DNA of 64,000 nt from Enoplolaimus lenunculus (GCA_030248215.1 JASANG010002430.1:310001-374000), one strand, 5' to 3'; counted from the stretch's first letter, positions 36,158-46,310 are shown. Numbers and translations are program-made. The notes: generated by a model not told the origin, from the sequence alone.

Positions 36158-36255
36158 GCCCCTTTAACAAGTGATGACAACTGGCAAAATGATACCAGAA
36201 TTTATTTTCCGTATGCAAAGAAAGTGTCTGAATGTACGCATCAACTAAACGACAG
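36158..36255 (+). CDS. Gene 3 exon 3 (module D exon b)
   Basis: Acceptor GCTTACAG, donor GTATAT; 98 nt, phase 0 in, phase 2 out. It encodes APLTSDDNWQNDTRIYFPYA, then KKVSECTHQLND. The FPYxKKVxEC core is intact. Confidence 0.85.
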
Positions 36256-36332
36256 GTATATGACGGGTGCTATACACAGCTGAGATTATTTGAACTTGAT
36301 TAATTTAGTTGTCGTAAATAACAGTTCAACTA

Positions 36333-36482
36333 TTAACCCATTCTCACGTGAATACTTTAAATTTCATATGAGATGTAATTTTATGGTGAGATTCGATCCC
36401 TACTCTCATGGGTGGGAGGCGTTTGATGACCACTGAGCTATAGAAGCTTGACGTTCGAGCCCGAGGGAACTCTGGCGTGTTG
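36333..36482. mobile_element. TTAA-ended MITE with tRNA-like core, truncated copy (reverse)
   Basis: Begins TTAACCCATTCTCACGTG. On the minus strand it contains a tRNA-like segment with A-box TAGCTCAGTGGTC and B-box GGGATCGAATCTC about 35 bases apart, then TCGGGCTCGAACG. The far end of the family unit is missing. It lies in gene 3 intron 3. Confidence 0.6.
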
Positions 36483-36714
36483 TGGAAATTTTGCACTGTG
36501 CATTATATAATTTCGGTTTTATATTTCATATATTACAAAAATAGTCAATCTCAGTTGCTTCTGTTGGGTCTACAACAGCTTGGGCATCGGAAAAAACCAA
36601 CGGAAAAAAACAGCTTTTTTTCGTTTTTCGGAGGGGGTCGAAAAAAAGGAAATTTATTATAATTTCAGTCCCCTCTTATTCGGACAAATAAAGTATTTCC
36701 CTTCGAACATGTTC

Positions 36715-36878
36715 GTCCCGTAGCCAAGGGATCCACGGGTTTCAGCGCCCTAGAAAAATTTTGGACCCCGTAGACAATTTTACAATTTTCAACCTCGCTT
36801 GTAAGTCAACCAAAACCTTTGTATGCCCCTCCTAAAAAATCTATAGCCCTCTTAGCAAAATGAGTTGGCTACGGTCCT
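36715..36878. mobile_element. MITE, GGCCCGTAGCCAG family, gene 3 intron 3
   Basis: Left end TCCCGTAGCCAAGGGATC, right end AGTTGGCTACGGTCCTGA (inverted), with TGTATGCCCCTCCTAAAA inside, as in the copies at 18293 and 63577. A fragment of the CCGAATAAGAGG family lies just upstream (36666-36684). Confidence 0.6.
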
Positions 36879-36953
36879 GAGTATGTTAACATCTAAGATT
36901 TTGGGCATATGCGTTTTTGTACACATATTTCAAATTTTTGTTTAATATTTGAG

Positions 36954-37056
36954 ATGCTTTGATCAAAACAAACGGCACGAATGTACCCAAAAATGTGACA
37001 CTTTAAACGGAAATTTGTCGAGTCTTTGCGCTCAACCAACAACTCGGTTTCAAAAC
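36954..37056 (+). CDS. Gene 3 exon 4 (module D exon c)
   Basis: Entered after …TTTGAG in phase 2; the split codon gives Arg. The exon encodes CFDQNKRHECTQKCDTLNG, NLSSLCAQPTTRFQN and ends at donor GTAAAG in phase 0 (103 nt). Cysteines are C-x8-C-x3-C-x10-C. The usual Trp before the second Cys is replaced here. It is 12-15 nt longer at its 3' end than its counterparts, whose donor site is absent at the equivalent position. If not spliced it would read on 16 codons to a stop, giving a one-module protein. Confidence 0.75.
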
Positions 37057-37370
37057 GTAAAGTTTATATTAAATTTATTCAAATTTCAAAATTTAATTGT
37101 CAAATAACAAAAATCTGAGCTGTAGTAATGGTTCACATAGCTGCTCACAGCCAACAACAATTCGCGTGTTTCCTGAGTTTTTGGCCTCCCACCAGCGCAT
37201 TGGGCTTGACACACTATACAGTTTTCAGTAGACTAGCTGTAGGTTTAGGCTAACGTTTTAGTTTTAGGCTTAGGATTTAGACAATTAAAGCTCTTGGTTA
37301 TTTTTAGGCTTCCGATTATTAGACTTAGTTTGATTGCTTAGACTTGGACTTTGGGATTAGTAAGTTTTAG

Positions 37371-37568
37371 ATAACATTAAATCGGCGGAACAATGAATGT
37401 GGGAATATTTTGCGATCTTGTGAACAAAAGCATTTCGATTCGTTCAAGACGTCGCTTGCAAAAACGGGCGTCAAACTGTGTACGGCGTGGGATGAGCGTA
37501 AACTACAAGAATACAATAACAATTATTCGCAATGTTTAAACACTTGTTACGTCGATTTAATGCCTCAG
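37371..37568 (+). CDS. Gene 3 exon 5 (module E exon a)
   Basis: Acceptor AGTTTTAG, donor GTAATG; 198 nt, 66 codons, phase 0. It encodes ITLNRRNNECGNILRSCEQK, GVKLCTAWDERKLQ, then SQCLNTCYVDLMPQ. It has five cysteines. CER is changed to CEQ; the rest of the plan is conserved. It begins ITL/ITS as in module B. Confidence 0.8.
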
Positions 37569-37615
37569 GTAATGCTGTTGACGTTGGTTTCCATGACTGA
37601 CTCGATATCTGTCAG

Positions 37616-37846
37616 CAGGGCCCATATTCTCAAATGTGTGTATCACCTATTAGTAGTTTAGTGACAGGTTTTCAAATTGATGAACTCATTCAACTGCGAA
37701 TCTCAAAACTGGTACAGAAGCCATAAAAATATATGTGTGAAAATGATGCTGAATTTCGAAACTCACCATTCAATGGTTCGCAAGTTACAAGACCTATCAA
37801 CTACTGGTGGACATGTGTTCGCGCTGTTTGAGAATACTGGCGCGAC
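37616..37846. mobile_element. MITE, GGGCCCATATTCTCAAA family, copy 2
   Basis: Begins CAGGGCCCATATTCTCAAAT and ends near GTTTGAGAATACTGGCGC. Internal words (GATGCTGAATTTCGAAACTC) match the element at 13755. It lies in gene 3 intron 5. Confidence 0.5.
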
Positions 37847-38174
37847 TTTGCTCAAAAAAATTCTCGCTCATTACGCTTGCCCTCAAATTTTTAAATTTTA
37901 AGTTGTACTTATACTGAAATAAAATTAACCAATTTTGTTGATTCGTTCTTCTGCATTGATCTCTGTTATGGACTCTACTAGAACTTATGTCTAATAACAG
38001 ATATGGGCTCTTGTTCATAGGCATTCAAAATATGAATCCGATCTTTTTATCACCCTTCTTATTCGAGTCACTACAGTAGTATTTTGGTATTGTGTTTCTA
38101 TACGCATTTTTTTGTTTTTTAAAAAATTTCAGTCCTTCGTAGAAAATAATAGTCCGCAGAGCTTATTATTTCAG

Positions 38175-38272
38175 GAACCGCTACAAAGCGATCACTATTT
38201 GGACAGCAACGTAAAAGTATACTTTTCATATATTAAACAAGTCGGCGAATGTACGTATCGTCAAAACAGTTC
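38175..38272 (+). CDS. Gene 3 exon 6 (module E exon b)
   Basis: Acceptor TATTTCAG, donor GTAAGT; 98 nt, phase 0 in, phase 2 out. It encodes EPLQSDHYLDSNVKVYFSYI, then KQVGECTYRQNS. The core is FSYIKQVGEC. A fragment of the CCGAATAAGAGG MITE end lies upstream at about 38048-38075. Confidence 0.85.
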
Positions 38273-38297
38273 GTAAGTCATTTAGTTAAAACTAAAT

Positions 38298-38553
38298 TTA
38301 ACCCTTCTCACATAGAGTTCACTATGGGCAACTGAACACAGCGTATATACGTTAAACAATATAAATCACACAGTGTTTAACAATTGCAACACGTATACAT
38401 AGTACTAAATAGAGCCCCCTCGGGCTCGAGCGTCAAGCTCCAATAGCTGAGTGGTGATGGTAAACGCCTTATACTCCAGTAATTGGAGTTCGAATCATAG
38501 CATAAAAGTAGGTCTCAGATGAAATAGAAAATATTCATATGATAAAGGGTTAA
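38298..38553. mobile_element. TTAA-ended MITE carrying a tRNA-like core (whole copy)
   Basis: A 256-bp unit bounded by TTAA on both sides, with inverted ends TTAACCCTTCTC and GATAAAGGGTTAA. The core has a tRNA-like A-box (TAGCTGAGTGGTGATGG) and B-box (GGAGTTCGAATCA). A colinear copy in the other orientation lies at 43669-43921. TTAA ends suggest piggyBac-type mobilisation. The tRNA-like part suggests capture of, or origin from, a tRNA-derived SINE. Confidence 0.65.
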
Positions 38554-39047
38554 AGTTTTAATAAAAAAATTATTGTTGATGAACAAACAGCACAATTGGT
38601 ACTGGGAGTTTTTGCTACAGCGCCATTGACGATTCTGATCAAAAATAGCCAATACCTGAGAAGGTATTTATTTTTGGAAGGTTAATGCTTATGTTTGGTA
38701 GTATTTTGCCAAAACATAGGTTTTGCGTTTTATGAATAGTGATAGGGTTCGAAACCCTAATATTCGTTGGCTAGCATTAAAACGGCTGATTTACCGTATG
38801 ATAGAAACCCGGTTAGCATGCTGCTTTCTGGTTTTATTACAAAACTAACACACACTTTCTATTAAAGTGTAGCAGTGAGCTGAATAAACTCAATAATAAA
38901 ACATCGAATAGTTTCTATTGAGGGCAGAACCTTGGCGATCAACACAGTGACCTTCATAAATTTCAAAGAACAGCTTCTGGTTCACTTAAAGGCATTGGCA
39001 ACAAACATACAACGGGTTCCAGTGCCCCACGCCAGTCCCTGACAGTT

Positions 39048-39205
39048 AGGACCGTAACTCTGGATTAATCATATTCCTAATTTGCGTAAAAATAAGTGTT
39101 AATCATAAATTTAAGCATAAGCCTAGCCAAAGCTAAAAATCTAATCCTACTCTATTGTAGTCGTGCGAGAAAATAGGAAACCAATAAAAGTACCATGGGC
39201 CTTTT
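39048..39205. mobile_element. TTAGGC-bearing MITE, degraded reverse copy
   Basis: Contains the family landmarks in reverse (ATCATATTCCTAATTTGCG, TTTAAGCATAAGCCTAGCC, ATCCTACTCTATTGTAGTCG) and finishes near ACCATGGGCC. A further loose TTAGGC-rich tract lies at about 39300-39420. Both are in the 1.7-kb intron 6 of gene 3. Confidence 0.45.
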
Positions 39206-39654
39206 ATAGGGTACCTGTTTTTGTTCCCACTACACTAGTGTTATTTAATAGTAAGCGAATGTATCTCTTTTATAGCGTTTAGGCATATCATTAGATTATT
39301 ACATACTTCGGCTTAGGTTTTTACTTAGGCTTAGGTTAAGGCTTACATGCATGTGCCTAAATTCAGGCTAAAGCTTTAGATTTAGTCTCAGCGTCATGTT
39401 TAGATTTTCTCAGGCTCAGGTTCGTTATTTATGGAGAAACCTTTTTGCAGGGGCGAGTAAACAAACATGGTTTAGAGTGCTTCGTGCCGCCGTCCGCCAT
39501 TAACGTCGCTTCGTAGTTCACTAATTTTCACGTGACGCGCGGCGCCAATCGACTTCATTGGATTGCGGCTAAAATAGGCACGTAGCCAGCGCTACATGCT
39601 AGGCGGGGGCGAAAAGTTTTAGCAGGAACATGCAAGGGCGTCCGATGACGTACA

Positions 39655-39866
39655 AAAATATTCTGCTAATTCGCCGCCCGACAAGTCGTCGACCGCCAAC
39701 TTGTAATCTGAAATTTCTTCGAATCGACAATTCGTCACTTATCTTTATGCTTAGGCTTATACGAGGCTTAGGCTTAGGATTACACTTAGTCTTATGCTTT
39801 GATTTATTCATACGCTATGACACTGTTACCCGGCAAGTTGTCGGGCGACGAATTGTCGTAGATATC
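39655..39866. mobile_element. MITE, CGACAATTCGTCG family, copy in gene 3 intron 6
   Basis: The left part holds GCCGCCCGACAAGTCGTCGA and CGAATCGACAATTCGTCAC; the right end is GGCAAGTTGTCGGGCGACGA. Between them are TTAGGC-like words (TATGCTTAGGCTTATACGAG) and the GACACTGTTACCCGG motif also seen near 4145 and 63043. Confidence 0.6.
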
Positions 39867-39978
39867 ATACACGCGAGTTGAAACATTTCTAGAGGGGCCA
39901 AAACTTTTCTAAGATGGGTCTGTCCCCAATCCTTGACTACAGTGACAAAGTAGTGCTTGCATAATTTTAACGTTTCAG

Positions 39979-40069
39979 ATGTTTAGATTTAGCGAAATGG
40001 GGTCATTGTTCAACTCAATGTAACACAATGCTCAAAGGCAATTTATCGTATCTTTGCTCTGAACCACCG
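39979..40069 (+). CDS. Gene 3 exon 7 (module E exon c)
   Basis: Acceptor GTTTCAG, donor GTAATA; 91 nt, phase 2 in, phase 0 out. The split codon gives Ser, then CLDLAKWGHCSTQCNTMLKG, NLSYLCSEPP. Spacing is C-x8-C-x3-C-x11-C. The phase-0 end fits exon a of module F at 40588. Confidence 0.85.
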
Positions 40070-40587
40070 GTAATAAAGAAAAGCTTGGTGCTTGTTAACT
40101 TTTCCAACACAATAACTTGAGGCATATTGCAACGTGGTAAAAAGATTTTTAACATAGCGAACTGCGTCAGCTTACAGTCTTACAATTTGATCAACATGTA
40201 GGGCAAATCAAATACGAAAAATGTTCTAAACACCGAAGCTTACCATTTGTTCTTGCGACGATTAAAATCGTGTCATCTGGTGATATATAGCTGCAGCACA
40301 CGGGCTTGAAATTCTTTAGGAAACTAATAAATAATTATTTAATTTATTTCTTAGAACTAAACACTATTCTAAAGCTAGCAACCCTTTCTTTTTAAAGCTC
40401 AAAAATTTAAAATTTTAAGACATTCGGTTAAATGTTAACACACACATATATTATATATTGTATTTGATACTGGCTTTGTTCTCACGCACTCGTTATGTAC
40501 ACCGCATTTCGCTTTTGGTACTGAACTGAAAAAGTTATTGTGAACGTCGCAATTACTTCAAAAATAAATCCACCACAATTGCTTAAG

Positions 40588-40776
40588 CCTTCACCTCCAC
40601 CAGAAAACTATTGTGGGACGGTTTTGCGTAACTGCGAACGGCGCCACGATGAAATGGCGAAAGAAAACTTTGCCAAAATGGGTGTCCCACCAAGCACAGA
40701 TCCAGATCACGACAGACAAATCGACGTGTATTGGACGAAATGTTTGAATGACTGCTATGTTGACATTACCCCTGAG
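40588..40776 (+). CDS. Gene 3 exon 8 (module F exon a, terminal-type module)
   Basis: Acceptor TTGCTTAAG (a weak pyrimidine tract), donor GTCAGT; 189 nt, 63 codons, phase 0. It encodes PSPPPENYCGTVLRNCERRH, DEMAKENFAKMGVPPSTDPD, then YWTKCLNDCYVDITPE. It is nearly identical from MAKENFAKMG to CLNDCYVDI with module C of gene 2 at 29218. It lacks the third cysteine, as module C does. The close match of two terminal modules, against diverged internal ones, suggests recent duplication or gene conversion. Confidence 0.85.
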
Positions 40777-40827
40777 GTCAGTTAGAGGTAGGAGTAAACT
40801 TTAGTGGGGGCTGGGTTGAGGCCTGGT

Positions 40828-41218
40828 GAAGCAGTTTGTGGGAATATACAGCAATTGAAGCGCACCTGTAGTTTTGGTATTAAAAGCTATAATTCAGATA
40901 CTGGCATATGTCGAGGGTATGAATATTTGTGGAAACGTTTGAACAGTTGTTATGTTCGCATTGGTGCAAGAATATGGTCATAAATGGGTGAATCATAGTA
41001 AAAAAATTAAAATAACAAATTGTTGGAGAAGCAGTTTGTGGGAAGATACAGCAATTGAAGCGCACCTGTAGTTTTGGTATTAAAAGCATACTGGCATATG
41101 TCGAGGGTATAAATATTTGTGGAAACGTTTGAACAGTTGTTATGTTCGCATTGGTGCAAGAATATGGTCATTAAATGGATGAATCATAGTAAAAAAATTA
41201 AAATAACAAATTGTTGGA
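40828..41218. repeat. 200-bp tandem duplication in gene 3 intron 8
   Basis: Two adjacent copies, starting GAAGCAGTTTGTGGGAATAT (40828) and GAAGCAGTTTGTGGGAAGAT (41028), period 200 bp. They are nearly identical apart from single changes and about 10 bp missing from the second copy after GGTATTAAAAGC. There is no coding content. Confidence 0.9.
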
Positions 41219-41764
41219 CCAAGAAATCGTGTCAAAAATACAAAAAGCTTTCCCGTTTTGAAAAATGGGTTATATTTGCGTTAGAGTAGCGATTTAGCAT
41301 GCCTAAAATACCGTTTAATTACTGGATAAAGCTTTTTTACCCGCGCTGCTACCCGCGCTGCCCTTTACCCACGGAAATTTTACTTTTTCACCCGAGTGTA
41401 TACCGGCGCTATATATTTCTTTACCGCTCTTTAGAAACGTTTAAAACGCAAGATTTTTTGAACTCGTGTTATATCCTCGTCATATTTTACATCCTGTTAT
41501 AGTCGACAAAAAACATTCTGAGCAACTGTTGAACGTTTAAGTAACAAAAATTTTTTAGCATTGCAGTTCAGGTTGTAGCGGTAATAGTTGCAACACATCC
41601 CCGTTGACTGTGAAACTTAAAGGTTGCTCTAAACTCGCAGCATGGCGCCGGACGCCACCAAAAATTTTGGCTGTTTTTGTTAGCAACGTATAGCGGCGTG
41701 CGGCAGCGCGCAGAAGCGTCCGCTACGCAGTCAATATAGCGCAACTAGCACTCTTCTGTTTCAG

Positions 41765-41862
41765 CCAGCATTAACAACTTCGAGAGCATCAAACTACAAT
41801 GATTTGCTGTGGTTCCCATACAAAAAACTTGTTTCTGAATGCGTTGCTCAAGAACATGATCA
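41765..41862 (+). CDS. Gene 3 exon 9 (module F exon b)
   Basis: Acceptor GTTTCAG, donor GTAAGC; 98 nt, phase 0 in, phase 2 out. It encodes PALTTSRASNYNDLLWFPYK, then KLVSECVAQEHD. The core FPYKKLVSEC pairs with HPYKKLVSQC of module C. Confidence 0.85.
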
Positions 41863-42364
41863 GTAAGCTTTTAGGGTGAATATTATCATATTACGAAGAA
41901 ACGCTATTTTCTTACATTAAATTTAATTTTTCAATTGCAGCAAGCGGTTCCGGTCCAAAATTTGGTTTGATTTTTATGTTTCGATACCGTTTCCGGTATT
42001 TTGTAATTTCGATTGCACTTTAGTAGGTTACTGCACGTACACCTTAAGAAATATGGTCGCAAAATAAAAAGCCTGAGCCTAAGCTAAAGACGAGCCCTCT
42101 TTTAGCTTTACTTACATTTATATTTTCAAATATATATATATGTATATATATTTAATATAGAAATATAGAGTATGCAAATACATATTTATGTGTTATGGTT
42201 CAGTTCAATTGTATCAGAATCAAATTGTATTATGTTGAGCCTTAAACAGGATGTAACATTTATATTTGTTTCCGTTTTTGGTAAACATCGGTGCGGTGAC
42301 AGGTTCCGCATGGAATTTCCGGAAATTCCGCATTTTATATGCTGATTGAGAACTATTATTTCAG

Positions 42365-42422
42365 GTGCTTCGATAACACAATGTGGAACGGATGTTTTCA
42401 TATATGCTTTCCAGAAGCGTGA
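42365..42422 (+). CDS. Gene 3 exon 10 (module F exon c, terminal)
   Basis: Acceptor TTATTTCAG, phase 2 in. The split codon gives Gln, then CFDNTMWNGCFHICFPEA and TGA (42420-42422). It is the direct counterpart of the gene 2 terminal exon at 30221: the same CFDN start, the same C-x8-C-x3-C, the fourth cysteine again missing, but eight residues shorter at the end. No classic AATAAA is seen within 100 bp. Confidence 0.8.
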
Positions 42423-43668
42423 AATTGTATTTTATAAATCTAAACATCTAGCAACAGGGTTCACCCGGGGGTTTTGCCTGGCTCCGTCAAAAAATTTGTC
42501 TTTATATCCAGCTGTTTATTAACACTTCGTGCATGATGTTTTATATCCATAAAAGTCCAAAAACAAAATTTTCAACTTTAAGGGTTATTATTATAATTAT
42601 TATTAAAATTTATTATTGTTATTATTATTATTATGACCCATGTATAGAACAGGGCCGGAACAGTAGTATAAGCATATTCCTAAGCCTAAGCCTAAGCCTA
42701 AAAGCCTAAGCAAAAAAATTAGTCTAAAGCTTAAACTGACTCTATTGCATAGCCCCTCCGGAAAACGATCTATTAGTTATTATTATTATTTGTACTATTA
42801 TAATTATTATTATATATTATTATTATTTTAAAACGATTTAAAACACCATAGGGGACCTGCAAAAGTTAGCAATGAACTTTGTTTACGGCTAGACCTCGGC
42901 GCCCCCGTGCATCCGGTATTATATATTTGTCGAAAATATTTCAATGCGATTCACTAGTGGCAAGATATTAAAAAATGTTCCGTTAAAAACGTAAGTTTGA
43001 AAACTTCGTTGTTATTCTGATATGTCCTGAGGTCGTAATTGTCAGTGCTTCGACTGAAAGTTTGTATTTCGCCGTTGGCTTCAGAGAATTCATTGCTGTA
43101 AATTTCTTCCTTTAAAAGTATAAACCAGTTTGCATCCAAAATAAATTTCACCGGGATTTTTCGATATTTTCAGTATTGAAAACTTTTGTTAATCGAAAAT
43201 TTAAGAGAAATTGGCATATCCTAACATATTTGTCTGAATTTGCTTGAGTGTGTATTGCCATTCGAAGTTCACTAAACGTACATTGAAGGCGAATTTATTT
43301 TCTGTTAAAAGGATCCGCAGAACACAGAAATTAGGTAAAAATTTGACTTCGAATCGCTAAAAATTTAACGGCTTTCCCATAAAAGCGATAATACAGCTTT
43401 TAAAGTGAATTTTTCGGTACCAAGTATTTATTGTTTTTCGGTTCCGGCTTCAGTTCCGAATACCATTTTTTACCTTCCTGTTCTGGTATTTTGTAATTCC
43501 GGTTGCACCCTGATTGTAGACGTCCAGCTAGTTGTCATTCCTTTGTTACTTTTCACATGCTCAAAATTCAATTATTGTTATTGCTTAAAGTCTGAACTTT
43601 GAATGTGTACACAAAGTGTTCAAGTAAACCTAAAAAGTGTATTCCTAAGCCTAAGCCTAAGCCTAAGC

Positions 43669-43921
43669 TTAACCCTTTCTCTCATGAATATTTTCTATTT
43701 CACTGGAGACCTACTTTATGCTAAGATTAGTGAAAGGAGTATACCATCACCACTCAGCTATAGGAGCTTGACCCTCGAGCCCGAGGGGGCTCTCACTTCT
43801 TGTGGTGATTTAGTACTATGAATACGTGTTGCAATTGTTAAACACGGTGCGATAAATACTGTTTAACGTATATACACTGCGCTGAGTTGCCTACAGGCAA
43901 CTCAATGTGAGAAGGGGTTAA
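43669..43921. mobile_element. TTAA-ended MITE with tRNA-like core, reverse copy
   Basis: TTAA at both borders; inverted ends TTAACCCTTTCTC and GAGAAGGGGTTAA; 253 bp. Read on the minus strand it is colinear with 38298-38553 (CTATAGCTGAGTGGTGATGG, TCGGGCTCGAGGGTCAAGC), but the B-box region is degraded. A CCTAAGCC run (43645-43668) abuts it. Confidence 0.65.
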
Positions 43922-44767
43922 AGCAATAAATGTCTAGATCCTAAGAATACCGTGTTACAAACCAACCAGAAACCGGGACGGCCCTAAAAGTATCATGTGT
44001 GTTGTGTGTATAATAGGCGTTTTTTACTGTCTAAAGGTCTTTTGGGTTTTATATTTTCTTTTCAGCCATACGTTTTTGTTTAACATCTAAGAAAACAAAT
44101 TAGAAAATGGTGAAACGTGTGCAAAACAAATGAAACCCGCACATGCTTCTGAAATCACAGAACAACATTACAGCTGAACAAGACTAAATTTTTGCTTTAG
44201 GCTTTAGGGGTTTTAGTGCACTTACTTCACACCTTTAGTTAGCAAGATTCACGTTATAAAATTGAAGGACAGTCCGGAATACGTTTTGTCCAAAGTATAG
44301 TAAGTATGTGTAATGTTTTGCCTGCATGTTAAATAATCCGATGTCAAATTAAAAAATTAGAGTTGTCTGTTATCCGGATGTACAATCACAGTGTGTGTAG
44401 GTGACTGTGCCAGGTTCAATCATATTTCAAACTAATAAAATTAAAACTAAATCTAAATCCAAACCCAAAACCACACCTTAAGGGAGTCCTCATATCTGTT
44501 CTACTTAGATATTGCTGCAATAATTTTGAGTTTTCTTTCTGTCATTATTTGGTTTAGTAATGGAGGATTTTGCTGTACCTATATTTTACTTAGTTGGCGG
44601 AGTTTACAGAATTAAATTGGAGTAAGAGTGCCACGGGCAAGTTTCCTAAGTAGCGCTGGAGAGTTACACAGTACAGGGTACTGGTGTTTTATGGAGTAAT
44701 CTGCGAAATTTCGGGATTTGAGAAAACTGGGAAACGTAGTTTAGTAATTCTAACGGGGTTAACTTTA

Positions 44768-44962
44768 CACTGTAAAAAAATGGGGAGTCAAATTGACTCT
44801 CTCGGAAACAGGTTTATCATGACTACACAAACTGAGTCAAATTTGACTCCGCCAGAGTCAACAGTGAATCGAATTTGTCTGGGGGAGTCAAATTTGAATC
44901 ACTTTGTGTAGTCACGAAAAGCCTGTTTCCGAGAGAGTCAATTTAGCCCCCATTTTTTACCC
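44768..44962. mobile_element. Palindromic MITE with GAGTCAAATTTGACTC motifs
   Basis: Long imperfect inverted ends of about 65 bp: CACTGTAAAAAAATGGGGAG and the complement of GGGGGCTAAATTGACTC…, then GAAACAGG / CCTGTTTC and GACTACACAAA / TTTGTGTAGTC. The motif GAGTCAAATTTGACTC is repeated inside. No target duplication is obvious. Confidence 0.6.
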
Positions 44963-45373
44963 GGAAGCAAAATGTCCGATAGCCTAACTGTATACCTTTC
45001 GACCCCGTCTGCTAATATGTGATACTAACTTTCTTTATCTGTCAGTATCATACGACACTCGACATACACGGTAACTAGCTATGCACTACTAGAGATGGGC
45101 ATCGGATATTTTTTCATATCCGGATATCCGCCAATTCTTGCCGGATATTTATCCGGATATCCGTATATATCCGGATATCCGGATATCCGAAATGAAATTT
45201 TCTATTTCGGATATCCGAAACTCGATTTGTGTTTTTTGAGTTACCGAACCTTAATTTTCGGTTCTTAAGCACTTGTTTTAACTTGTTGCTCTAAAGGAAG
45301 TACCCTGATCCTCAAGCAAATTGATGTGAGCATAAAAGATACAATTCTAAAAACGGTATTTATTATGCCAGTA

Positions 45374-45772
45374 CTGCAGTGACCTGAATAAGAGGGGGTA
45401 CCTATTTTGAGTCCCAATCAATAGGAGTCTGCATTCCTAATAAGAGTCCGTAAGCGCATAAAATCCCTAATCCCTAATTAGAGTCCATAAATGTCAATTA
45501 TTCCTAATTGTAGCGCATAAATGACTCCAGAACCAAATAAAGGTGAGTTTCAAAGTACGTTCCTAATAATAACCTTGCATTATGGCTAAAGATTTCGATA
45601 CAAGACAAATACACATTCAATTCAAGGGTTAGTTGCAATACCGGATATATGTGTAAGGAAGTATGGCGGACGGGATAAAAATAAATAACAGTCCGTAACC
45701 GAATATCAACAAGGGTATCCTCTGGAGAGGTCAAATAAATATCAGCCCCCCTTCTTATTCGGGTCACTACAG
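45374..45772. mobile_element. MITE, CCGAATAAGAGG family, copy 4 (nested)
   Basis: TA on each side; ends CTGCAGTGACCTGAATAAGA and the complement of TCTTATTCGGGTCACTACAG. It is 399 bp, in the same family as 1412-1835, inserted into the 45090-47587 element. Confidence 0.8.
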
Positions 45773-46310
45773 TACTGTTATAATTTGGCGATATTTGGCA
45801 AGGATAGCGCCAAAGAGACATAAGGGCGCCATGCCCAACCCCCTTTGAAACCAGTTTTATTAAATGTCCGAGCATCAAAAAAGCAGAACACGAAACTGAT
45901 TCAGACGAAATGGCAACGGATTGCATCCAAATATATATGATACATAATTAACATGCTGAACAAACGGCTAAATTTCCCGCAAACTAATATATAGTGATTC
46001 TTTGCGAATTTCAATCAAGCATTTGAGATCGTTTCACTGGCAGACTGGGGAATTGGGCAATTAGAGACTGGTAGTCTCAGGCGTATGTTTAGACTTACGC
46101 GTAGACTTAGTAGGCACGGCTGTATAATTAAGATTTTCCAAACAATTTACACTATTATTGAAAAACTCGAATATTGCTCCAATAAACTACAATTAACTAA
46201 ACATGACTAAATTCGCCTTATCTCTAATGAATTGGCCAAATTTTAACCCACCAAGACGTATCCAATCCACAATAGATACTTGGATACAGAATTTTTTCGT
46301 CAGCTACAGG

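Noticed and set aside
38430-38500. tRNA gene
   Set aside because: A- and B-box-like words are present, but the stems are degenerate and the segment is embedded in a repeated TTAA-ended element.
42954-43151. 65-codon minus-strand frame with fairly protein-like composition
   Set aside because: No second exon, weak flanking splice signals and no recognisable motif, so it is not reported as a gene.
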